From contig CANDYO010000113.1 in NCBI GenBank assembly GCA_947424995.1, forward strand, positions 1-6,742: DNA of 6,742 nt, in the 5' to 3' direction. The translations under genes were made by a program, and so were the position numbers. Position 1 is the stretch's first letter. Each line of letters starts with the position of its first letter. This document shows, one piece after another, positions 1 to 5,214 of this stretch. This DNA comes from Rickettsiales bacterium (GTDB lineage Bacteria; Pseudomonadota; Alphaproteobacteria; Rickettsiales; CANDYO01). The notes below the pieces were generated by a model. The model searched no databases. It had not been told where the DNA came from and saw nothing but the letters and a program-made list of their open reading frames with translations.

Positions 1-69
1 ATTAACTTCTTAGTTGAGAAAAAAACAAAATGGAATGACAATTATGAAAAGAATACGATAACTGCATAA
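1..69 (+). CDS. Possible 3' end of a gene entering from the left (22 codons)
   Basis: Frame 1 of the plus strand is open from the first base to a TAA at 67-69, and the other two plus frames are stopped within 13 nt. The 22 residues (beginning INFLVEKK, ending KNTITA) are rich in Lys and Asn, as the C-terminus of an AT-rich bacterial protein often is. No family can be recognised from so little sequence. If real, the gene converges on the DUF3137 gene, and the hairpin at 93-130 followed by a T-run at about 141-146 would sit where a terminator is expected. An open frame this short can easily occur by chance. Confidence 0.25.
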   Translation: MNFLVEKKTKWNDNYEKNTITA

Positions 70-92
70 AATATTTGACTTTAAACACGGTA

Positions 93-130
93 GATCCCCG
101 GTGACCCAAGCAAAGCTTGGTCCCGAGGAT
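93..130. repeat. Imperfect palindromic element between possible convergent genes
   Basis: The inner stem is CCAAGC / GCTTGG around an AAA loop. The outer arms, ATCCCCGG on the left and CCGAGGAT on the right, pair apart from one C/A mismatch, with a small bulge between the two stems. The borders match the other hairpins in this window (1235-1372, 2452-2572, 5058-5094). A run of six T follows the right arm by about 10 nt on the plus strand, so it could also help end transcription from the left. Pairing is read by eye; no folding energy was calculated. Confidence 0.6.
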
Positions 131-190
131 TGTAAGTAACTTTTTTATTGCTAACCTTTGTAACCGAAAAGGTGAACACATACCCCCCAA

Positions 191-1195
191 CTATAACCCA
201 ATATTCATATCGAGCTTTAAAGTATCCACGGTTTCAAATAATATGTCCAGTTGCTGAATAACTTGTTTAATTCTTTGATAATCCACCGTTTCATTTAAAG
301 CTAGGCTTGGCATAAAATCATCTTCTATAGCTAAGGCTAAAAATAGCTTATTATCAACAAAACAGCATCTTAGAGAAGTATTTTGATTTAATTTAAGCAA
401 TCTTTCCATAAAACTTGGGGTAAGTAAATAACGCGCTTCTATTTGGCTATCACTATAAACGTCAAATTCACTTTCAAACTTTGAATCTTCAAGAGTTACC
501 CGTTTTAACTGCTTTGGTAAATCATTAAAAATTTTGATCAACTGGTTCTGCACAACATACGTGGTTGAGGAAAACTTCTTATTTAAGCTAGTAATAAAAA
601 ATAACCCCTTAAAAATTGACTGTTCTTTATTAATAGTTTCCGTATGACTATTAACATTCACCTCCATTTGAGTTATTTTTATTAATTCAATTTGGGATAA
701 ATTTATTTTGATCGATTTATATTTCCCTTCAATATAATCTTCTGATCTAAATTCATCAAAATCAGCAAAAAGATTCGACTCAATTATAGTAGAGCTACTA
801 ATCCCATTAAATGGGTGATATTCAAACTCTGGATAAAAACCGATTATTTTACTATATAACTCTGACTTAGTAGTATAATCAAACTCCTCTTGAGATTTTT
901 TCATCTTAAAATAACTAAAAATCATCCCAATAACGGAAATAATAATCACTGGTAATATGAAACCATAATGATCCGTAGAGCCATGTCTCAGGCCCATTAA
1001 ATTATAGGAAATGTATTTTAGTGAGTGCGGATAAAAATAGAAAGTAATAATTAAAAAAATTAGGATAAAAGTGAAATAAGCAGCTTTTCTATACCTATAT
1101 TCAAATAATTTTTCTTTTCTATATTGTTCGAATTTATCAACTGCAGGCTTAATTTCTAAATTGTAATATGAAAGAAACTCTTCATCATTTAACAT
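191..1195 (-). CDS. DUF3137 family membrane protein
   Basis: A protein of 334 aa that I assign to DUF3137, a family of unknown function. A charged N-terminal stretch (residues 1-37) leads into two membrane segments at about 40-56 and 80-97. A soluble domain follows with the family's recognisable blocks: an F-x-x-ED-x-I-x-G segment near 149-157, SIFKGLFFITSLNKKF at 193-208, and LEDSKFESEFDVYSDSQIEARYLLTPSFMERL around 235-266, where the VYS...EARYLLTP wording is characteristic. I start at ATG 1195. An in-frame TTG at 1207 adds only four residues and has no better ribosome site, and neither start has a clear Shine-Dalgarno sequence. It lies downstream of lemA across a 186-nt gap filled by a palindromic repeat and is probably co-transcribed. 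LemA and DUF3137 genes are often neighbours, which suggests a shared role, but no reaction can be assigned. Confidence 0.85.
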   Translation of the reverse strand: MLNDEEFLSYYNLEIKPAVDKFEQYRKEKLFEYRYRKAAYFTFILIFLIITFYFYPHSLKYISYNLMGLRHGSTDHYGFILPVIIISVIGMIFSYFKMKKSQEEFDYTTKSELYSKIIGFYPEFEYHPFNGISSSTIIESNLFADFDEFRSEDYIEGKYKSIKINLSQIELIKITQMEVNVNSHTETINKEQSIFKGLFFITSLNKKFSSTTYVVQNQLIKIFNDLPKQLKRVTLEDSKFESEFDVYSDSQIEARYLLTPSFMERLLKLNQNTSLRCCFVDNKLFLALAIEDDFMPSLALNETVDYQRIKQVIQQLDILFETVDTLKLDMNIGL

Positions 1196-1234
1196 AATTA
1201 ATACCAATTTTTATTGCTGAATAAATATTTCTCG

Positions 1235-1372
1235 CGTCATCCCTGGCAAGCTATGCTGGAAGCATAGCGCGACCGGGGATCCTCAGGAGTTTTCTTCCTC
1301 ACTAGATCCTAGGATCTCGTAAAACCAGGCAAAGCCTAGTTTTACTTCGCCCAAGATAACTCAGGGAATGGC
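1235..1372. repeat. Compound palindromic element between lemA and the DUF3137 gene
   Basis: About 138 nt containing several nested inverted repeats. Arm 1 (1239-1281) has an 8-bp stem GCTATGCT / AGCATAGC with a GGA loop, enclosed by ATCCCTGG / CCGGGGAT. Arm 2 is the perfect 14-nt palindrome AGATCCTAGGATCT at 1304-1317. Arm 3 pairs GTAAAACCAGGC (1319-1330) with GCCTAGTTTTAC (1334-1345) around AAA, with one mismatch. The ends, CATCCCTG (1238-1245) and CAGGGAATG (1362-1370), are complementary apart from one bulged base and could close the whole structure. The element occupies most of the 186-nt gap, has no coding potential that I can support, and shows no obvious target-site duplication. Confidence 0.65.
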
Positions 1373-1381
1373 ATAATCTAT

Positions 1382-1951
1382 TTAGTTCAATAAGCTGCTA
1401 GCATCAACGCTTTGTTTTTGCATTTCGTCTGCTTGATAAAAAGGCATAACCTGAGCAGAAGCAAGCTTAGCAATCAAATTACCAGGGAAAATTTGAATTG
1501 AATTATTGAGCTCGGTAACCGCTGCATTGTAAAAACGTCTTGCCGCACTGATATGCTCTTCCACTTCATTGTAAGTTATTTGCGCTTGCAGCATTGTTTC
1601 ATTAGATTTTAAATTCGGATAATTCTCAACTTGCATCAATAAATTGGCCATTTTCCCAGCAATTTCATTGCTCATTTTAAAATATTCGGCTACAGACTCT
1701 TTATTATCATGCTGATAATTATTAGGAATTCTAGCTCTAAGCGAAGTAACTTCGGTGATAAGACTTTTCTCATGTTCCATGAATTTTTTGGCAATTTTTA
1801 GAATATTAGGGATTAAGTCATAACGTTTAGTTAGCTGTACATCAATACCAGACAGTGATTCCATCACTTGGTTTCTTTTTCTAACAATCACTATATACCA
1901 AATATAAATTACTGCTAAAACGACACCGGCAATAATAATATTATTAGTCAT
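1382..1951 (-). CDS. lemA: LemA family protein
   Basis: A protein of 189 aa, the usual length for LemA. One membrane segment at residues 5-23 with a short N-terminal tail is followed by a helical domain. The family signatures are RYDLIPNIL at 43-51, NYPNLKSNETM at 110-120, and EEHISAARRFYNAAVTELNN from 131 with the following FPGNLIA at 155-161. LemA proteins are membrane-anchored helical bundles of uncertain function. The gene begins 3 nt after the smr stop, and its probable ribosome site AAAGAG (1961-1966, 9 nt from the ATG) lies inside the smr 3' end, so the two are almost certainly on one transcript and perhaps translationally coupled. The DUF3137 gene downstream is a common neighbour. The family assignment is secure; the biological role is not. 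Confidence 0.95.
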   Translation of the reverse strand: MTNNIIIAGVVLAVIYIWYIVIVRKRNQVMESLSGIDVQLTKRYDLIPNILKIAKKFMEHEKSLITEVTSLRARIPNNYQHDNKESVAEYFKMSNEIAGKMANLLMQVENYPNLKSNETMLQAQITYNEVEEHISAARRFYNAAVTELNNSIQIFPGNLIAKLASAQVMPFYQADEMQKQSVDASSLLN

Positions 1952-1954
1952 GAT

Positions 1955-2392
1955 TTATTTCTCTTTAGGTTTTCTCTTTAATACCACCGCAACTGCACCT
2001 TCTCCACCAAGCTCATATTTAGCTGCTGAATAACTTAGTACATATTGCTTGAGCTCAGTATATTCTAGCCAACGTGGAACTACAAGTTTAATTACTCCTG
2101 GTTGATCTATATTTCCTTTACCCGTGACAATCAAGACATATTGTTTATTGGCCTGATAACAAGACTCTATAAATCTAGTTAAAACTTCAAAAGCTTGTTC
2201 TTGAGTTAATCCATGTAAATCAACTTTTGCCTCAATTGCATAAGCTTTTCTACGTTTTTGTTGATAATTTGGTTCGGGAGGAATTTCTTCTTGGCGAATC
2301 TTAACTCTAGGAGCGAAAGAGCTACGAATATTCTTATCTATCTTGGTAATTTCTTTTATATATTCTAGCCAAATTTTTAAATCATCATTCAT
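1955..2392 (-). CDS. Smr-domain protein (stand-alone small MutS-related domain)
   Basis: A protein of 145 aa. A charged linker of about 50 residues precedes a complete Smr domain (about 54-141). The hallmark motifs are VDLHGLT at 57-63, VTGKG at 89-93 and GGEGAVAVVLKR at 129-140, with a WLEYTELKQYV helix before the last. Smr domains are nucleic-acid binding; several stand-alone members nick or cut DNA or RNA, including SmrB of E. coli, which cleaves mRNA at collided ribosomes. The D-x-H of DLHG, linked to nuclease activity in that family, is intact here (D58, H60). It is the third gene of a Tim44-like, mltA, smr order known from alphaproteobacteria. A 233-nt gap with a palindromic element separates it from mltA. 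The ATG at 2392 has no clear Shine-Dalgarno sequence, and no better in-frame start lies just upstream. Substrate unknown. Confidence 0.93.
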   Translation of the reverse strand: MNDDLKIWLEYIKEITKIDKNIRSSFAPRVKIRQEEIPPEPNYQQKRRKAYAIEAKVDLHGLTQEQAFEVLTRFIESCYQANKQYVLIVTGKGNIDQPGVIKLVVPRWLEYTELKQYVLSYSAAKYELGGEGAVAVVLKRKPKEK

Positions 2393-2451
2393 AGGGATTG
2401 TGCAAAAATTAGATATTAAAAAAATAGCTCTCTCTTTAAGTAAAAAACGGA

Positions 2452-2572
2452 CGTCACCTTTGTCCGAGCGCTAGCGAAGGACGAAGGTCCAGTTGAAATC
2501 TTTTTAATCCCTTAAAGTCTCTAAATATTAAGAGATTTAAACTGGATCCTCGGCCTTCGGCCAAGGATGACG
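2452..2572. repeat. Three-armed palindromic element between mltA and smr
   Basis: A 121-nt element closed by CGTCA (2452-2456) and TGACG (2568-2572). Inside are three consecutive hairpins whose bases touch or overlap. Arm 1 pairs ACCTTTGTCC (2456-2465) with GGACGAAGGT (2479-2488), capped by the palindrome CGCTAGCG. Arm 2 is a long stem of 2486-2505 with 2530-2549, about 18 pairs with one bulge and one mismatch, with a further imperfect inverted repeat TCTCTAAAT / ATTAAGAGA at its tip. Arm 3 pairs ATCCTCGGCC (2546-2555) with GGCCAAGGAT (2559-2568) around TTC. The arms share a few border bases, so all cannot be fully paired at once. It lies entirely in the gap and carries no supported ORF. Confidence 0.7.
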
Positions 2573-2625
2573 GCATTGTTTGTCTTTCAATTTTTTGCAA
2601 CCATAGAATTTAATCTACCTAAACA

Positions 2626-3729
2626 TCACGGCAAATAACTAGCAATCTTCTTCGGCACTAAAATATAATATTGTCCCTTATTAGCCATATACCAAGCATA
2701 ACGTTCAGCTTTTTTACTACTACCAAAAAATACATCACCTCTAACTGCACCTTTAATCGCTCCGCCAACATCTTGGGCAACCATAATTCGGTTAAACGGT
2801 TTAAGTGGGAGCTTTTTATTTTCACGTGGATAACTAGTTTCAAGCCATAATGGTGCTCCCAGCGGGATATAGCTACGGTCAACTGCTAAAGTGCGCATAG
2901 GAGTTACCTCCACCCCTAAAGCTCCAACTGGATGATGTTCCTCTCTTACTACAAAATATACATAAGATTCATTTAAGTTCATCACCTTAGCAGCCTTATG
3001 AGGATTCGCATTTAGCCAATTGATTATTGATTCAGCGCTCATTTTATTTTTATCAATCAAATTATTCTTACTGAGATAATTACCGATATGAAAATAAGGA
3101 TGGCCATTTTGTCCACCATAACCAAGTTTGATATAACTATCAGAAGACACCTTTATTTTACCACAGCCTTGAATGTGCATGAAGAATAAACCAACTTTAT
3201 CCGATACATAGGCAACTTCTAGACCTTTACCTTTTAGCGCTCCTCGCTCTATATGACTTCGTGGGATTTTGGTATTAACTGATTTAGAATGAAGATAAAC
3301 AGGGTGCCTATGCTTATTGGTTTTAACTATGCTTCCTTCCAGTTCCACTTCATAATAACCTGTAAATAATCCTTGCGGACCTTTTTGCCCTTTAACTAAA
3401 TATGGAACAAAATTATTTTCAAAGAATTTACGTGCATCTAAGCCTTTCTCTTGATATTTCCTAGCTAATTTACAGGTCTTGTTCCACTCATCTTTAGTAA
3501 TATGTTTAGGCACTTTTGCAAAAATGTCTGCTTGAGAAATTTGCTTACCACGCATACAAGACTTAGTGAATGCAGCTAAAGCTTTGCCATGTTGATCTTC
3601 TGACCAATGTTTTAGATTAGTAAAACTACTTTTTTCCAATTGAATATAATGCTTGGGTTTCGATGAAGCGCAATTGGTAAGAAAAAATAAACATAATAAT
3701 GCGGCGATAAACCTGAACTTAAGTAGCAT
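2626..3729 (-). CDS. mltA: Membrane-bound lytic murein transglycosylase A (MltA), outer-membrane lipoprotein
   Basis: A protein of 367 aa. Residues 1-20 are a lipoprotein signal ending in the lipobox LTNC, so Cys20 is the predicted lipidated residue and the protein should sit on the inner face of the outer membrane. MltA cleaves the MurNAc-GlcNAc bond of peptidoglycan, leaving 1,6-anhydro-MurNAc ends. Family landmarks are GLFTGYYE at 120-127, LFFMHIQGCGKI at 181-192, and a C-terminal 3D domain with its three aspartates in LAVDRSYIPLG (Asp284), VAQDVGGAIKG (Asp320) and RGDVFFG (Asp332). The catalytic-region aspartates are therefore intact. The ATG lies inside the 3' end of the Tim44-like gene (11-nt overlap, different frame), which suggests translational coupling because the ribosome site of mltA itself is weak. 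The stop is TGA. It is followed by a 233-nt gap before smr. Confidence 0.95.
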   Translation of the reverse strand: MLLKFRFIAALLCLFFLTNCASSKPKHYIQLEKSSFTNLKHWSEDQHGKALAAFTKSCMRGKQISQADIFAKVPKHITKDEWNKTCKLARKYQEKGLDARKFFENNFVPYLVKGQKGPQGLFTGYYEVELEGSIVKTNKHRHPVYLHSKSVNTKIPRSHIERGALKGKGLEVAYVSDKVGLFFMHIQGCGKIKVSSDSYIKLGYGGQNGHPYFHIGNYLSKNNLIDKNKMSAESIINWLNANPHKAAKVMNLNESYVYFVVREEHHPVGALGVEVTPMRTLAVDRSYIPLGAPLWLETSYPRENKKLPLKPFNRIMVAQDVGGAIKGAVRGDVFFGSSKKAERYAWYMANKGQYYILVPKKIASYLP

Positions 3730-4381
3730 TTACTTTAACCAATTTCCAGCTCTTTTTGCCATTTAATTCTTTGGCAAATCCCCAAGTATCTTCCACATGA
3801 TCAATCTGTGAAGAATTACCTTCAATAATTTCACCTTTATCATTTTTAATTAAATTAATTTGTTGGCTTTCGTAAAATACATCAATAGATAAATAATTAC
3901 CTTTTAATTCTATAGTTTTAATTTTGACCGTTGGAAGAGATACCAAAGTAAGACTTAAGGTAACTTTATTTTTTATTCTCTTATCAATTTCACTGGTAAA
4001 CTGCTTGTAGATATCATCACTCAATAGATTTTTTAAAGTGGGGCGATCATCTTCAGCAAAGGCAGCCAAGACCATTTCAAAAGCACTTTTAGCTCCATCA
4101 AGAAATTTTTGCAGAGAAAAATTAGGCTCAATTTTTCTTACGTTAGCTATTGTTTCTTCAAATCCTTTTGCCAACTCTACTTCCATTGGAGATAAATGAA
4201 CAGGCTTTTCCTCTACAATTTTTACTATAGAAGAAATATCAATTACATTGGTAAAATCATTATTGTTATTTTTTGGAACAAGTTCATTACCATCATCATC
4301 CCTGCGACCTAATATCGTATAAAGCCGGAACAAAATAAATCCAGCTATTAGACCAAGTATTATTATATCTGCTGAAAACAT
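3719..4381 (-). CDS. Tim44-like (TimA-type) inner-membrane protein
   Basis: A protein of 220 aa from ATG 4381. Residues 5-21 form one membrane segment followed by LYTILGRRDD, the N-terminal arrangement typical of alphaproteobacterial Tim44-like proteins. An Asn/Asp-rich linker (about 28-60) leads to a Tim44/TIM44-like domain (about 80-220) containing FLDGAKSAFEMVLAAFAEDD at 93-112, LLSDDIYKQF at 119-128 and the terminal W-G-F...SWKL block. In mitochondria Tim44 tethers Hsp70 to the import channel; the bacterial relatives are inner-membrane proteins whose role is less clear. The frame stays open 17 codons further upstream, but the ATG at 4381 has a good ribosome site (GAGGGTGG) and the extra residues would cover the divergent promoter region. 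It is the first gene of the minus-strand block and overlaps mltA by 11 nt. The neighbouring secB suits a link to protein export, but that is inference. Confidence 0.9.
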   Translation of the reverse strand: MFSADIIILGLIAGFILFRLYTILGRRDDDGNELVPKNNNNDFTNVIDISSIVKIVEEKPVHLSPMEVELAKGFEETIANVRKIEPNFSLQKFLDGAKSAFEMVLAAFAEDDRPTLKNLLSDDIYKQFTSEIDKRIKNKVTLSLTLVSLPTVKIKTIELKGNYLSIDVFYESQQINLIKNDKGEIIEGNSSQIDHVEDTWGFAKELNGKKSWKLVKVNAT

Positions 4382-4383
4382 TT

Positions 4384-4391
4384 CCACCCTC
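4384..4391 (-). promoter_or_regulatory. Ribosome binding site that fixes the Tim44-like start
   Basis: On the minus strand GAGGGTGG precedes the ATG at 4381, with GAGG 6 nt from the start codon. This is the clearest Shine-Dalgarno sequence on the minus strand of the window, and it supports a 220-aa product rather than the longer open frame beginning at 4432. Confidence 0.7.
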
Positions 4392-4417
4392 AAAATTAAA
4401 TTAGTTGATTTACGTAC

Positions 4418-4445
4418 TTGACATTTATACAATGAAACTTATGAT
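4418..4445 (+). promoter_or_regulatory. Sigma-70-type promoter for secB
   Basis: A perfect -35 box TTGACA (4418-4423), a 16-nt spacer and a -10 box TATGAT (4440-4445) with one difference from TATAAT. Transcription would start near 4452, giving a leader of about 45 nt before the secB ATG at 4497, and AAAAGAGA (4483-4490) lies at ribosome-site distance. This is the best promoter match in the window and suggests strong constitutive expression of secB. Confidence 0.75.
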
Positions 4446-4452
4446 TTTACAT
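4424..4452 (-). promoter_or_regulatory. Weak candidate promoter for the Tim44-like/mltA block
   Basis: On the minus strand a -10-like TATAAA lies at 4429-4424. A -35-like TGTAAA (4451-4446) is 16 nt upstream but matches the consensus at only three of six positions. A divergent promoter must lie somewhere between 4382 and 4496 if the block is not read from elsewhere, and this is the best candidate I see. It would interleave with the secB promoter. Confidence 0.3.
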
Positions 4453-4496
4453 CATCTATTTTACTAATATCTAACCTTTATTAAAAGAGAATAATT

Positions 4497-5000
4497 ATGA
4501 AAAATAATAAACAACCAACAAAATCAAGCGCACCAGAAAATATAAAATCAGCTGCTCCTTCTTCTGGCCCTTCAGTTGCAATCAATGCTCAATACGTAAA
4601 AGATTTATCATTTGAAAATCCAAATGCTCCAACATCTTTAACGCAGCAAAAAGATACTCCACAAATTGAAGTAGCTTTAGACCTTGAAGCCAAAGCTTTA
4701 CAAAATGATGTCTATGAAATAACTCTAAAAATCAATGCTAGCGCTAAAGCTGGTGAAACTCCATTATTTGTAGCTGAGTTAGCTTATTCAGGAATATTTA
4801 CTTTAGCTGGTATAGATCCAGAGCAAAAAGAAATGATCCTCTTAATTCATTGCCCAACAATTTTATTCCCATTTGCTCGTAGAGTTCTTGCTGACGTAAC
4901 AAGAGATGGTGGCTTCCAACCTCTAATGCTCGATCCTATAGATTTCGCTGCTTTATATCAACAACGCAGCGTAGAAAATAATCCAGCCCCTACTAAGTAG
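4497..5000 (+). CDS. secB: Protein-export chaperone SecB
   Basis: A protein of 167 aa. SecB is a cytosolic homotetramer that keeps presecretory proteins unfolded and hands them to SecA for Sec translocation. Recognisable blocks are QYVKDLSFENPNAP at 32-45, a core beta region at about 56-103 ending in the LAYSGIFTL strand, ILLIHCPTILFPFARRV at 114-130, and the very conserved GGFQPLMLDPIDFAALYQQ at 138-156. The first 30 residues are a Ser/Ala/Pro/Lys-rich tail, about 15 residues longer than the tail before the same motif in E. coli SecB, probably disordered. AAAAGAGA at 4483-4490 is a suitable ribosome site and TTGACA/TATGAT at 4418-4445 a suitable promoter. It diverges from the Tim44-like gene, a conserved alphaproteobacterial arrangement, and is followed by a strong hairpin at 5058-5094, so it is probably a single-gene transcript. 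Confidence 0.96.
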   Translation: MKNNKQPTKSSAPENIKSAAPSSGPSVAINAQYVKDLSFENPNAPTSLTQQKDTPQIEVALDLEAKALQNDVYEITLKINASAKAGETPLFVAELAYSGIFTLAGIDPEQKEMILLIHCPTILFPFARRVLADVTRDGGFQPLMLDPIDFAALYQQRSVENNPAPTK

Positions 5001-5057
5001 TCTATATCTACCCATCAAATCAATTCTTTCTTATCAGAATGGTTAATCAAAAACTAA

Positions 5058-5094
5058 AATCCTTGGCTAAGTACCCAGTACTTGGCCAAGGATT
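5058..5094. terminator. 17-bp hairpin after secB, probable terminator and repeat-family member
   Basis: AATCCTTGGCTAAGTAC (5058-5074) and GTACTTGGCCAAGGATT (5078-5094) pair along their whole length with one G-U pair and a CCA loop. It begins 58 nt after the secB stop. Downstream on the plus strand the sequence is only moderately T-rich (CTTGATTAT), while on the minus strand the stem is followed directly by TTTAGTTTTTG, which resembles a better intrinsic terminator although no minus-strand gene ends here. The outer arms ATCCTTGGC / GCCAAGGAT match arm 3 of the element at 2452-2572, so this may be a repeat copy used as a terminator. Confidence 0.65.
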
Positions 5095-5121
5095 CTTGAT
5101 TATCAAAGGATACCATTACAT

Positions 5122-5158
5122 AAACTAAAACGACGCTATATTTTGGGTGCTTTTAGTT
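5122..5158. repeat. Inverted repeat AACTAAAA / TTTTAGTT upstream of the efflux operon
   Basis: AACTAAAA at 5123-5130 is mirrored by TTTTAGTT at 5151-5158. A third copy in the direct orientation lies at 5052-5059, just before the secB hairpin. The right arm runs into the proposed -35 box of the efflux promoter (5157-5162). The arms are 20 nt apart, which suits either a weak hairpin or two half-sites of an operator. Such AT-rich octamers can arise by chance in this base composition. Confidence 0.35.
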
Positions 5159-5185
5159 GATTTACGACCTGCCTTGCTCTATTAT
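5157..5185 (+). promoter_or_regulatory. Candidate sigma-70 promoter for the RND efflux operon
   Basis: TTGATT (5157-5162), a 17-nt spacer and TATTAT (5180-5185). The -35 matches the consensus at four of six positions and the -10 at five of six. Transcription would start near 5192 and leave a leader of only about 23 nt before the adaptor ATG at 5215. The leader has no clear Shine-Dalgarno sequence, which is unusual beside the good sites of secB and the permease. Confidence 0.55.
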
Positions 5186-5214
5186 CTAGAAAATCACGTC
5201 AAAATGGCACTATA

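Noticed and set aside
2..190. A 62-codon open frame on the minus strand beginning MGGMCSPF.
   Set aside because: It runs straight through the palindromic repeat at 93-130, has no family resemblance or ribosome site, and its Cys/His/Phe-rich composition is unlike the confirmed genes. I treat it as chance.
1193..1207. A TTG start four codons upstream of the DUF3137 ATG.
   Set aside because: No better ribosome site, and the family normally begins near MLNDEEF-like residues; ATG at 1195 is simpler.
1304..1345. A classical intrinsic terminator after lemA.
   Set aside because: The hairpin at 1319-1345 has its T-run inside the stem rather than after it, so termination is not convincing and co-transcription with the DUF3137 gene is more likely.
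1208..1381. A possible small gene or non-coding RNA gene in the lemA-DUF3137 gap.
   Set aside because: The only structure is the palindromic element. No start with a ribosome site and no supported frame are present.
2658..2882. A 74-codon minus-strand open frame inside mltA.
   Set aside because: It lies in another frame of the conserved 3D domain of mltA, which is clearly the coding frame.
4382..4432. A 17-residue N-terminal extension of the Tim44-like protein from an ATG at 4432.
   Set aside because: The ATG at 4381 has a strong GAGGGTGG ribosome site and gives the membrane segment at its usual distance from the start. The extension would overlap the divergent promoter region.
93..5094. 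A CRISPR array or tandem repeat array.
   Set aside because: The repeats are dispersed, palindromic and of different sequence, without regular spacers.
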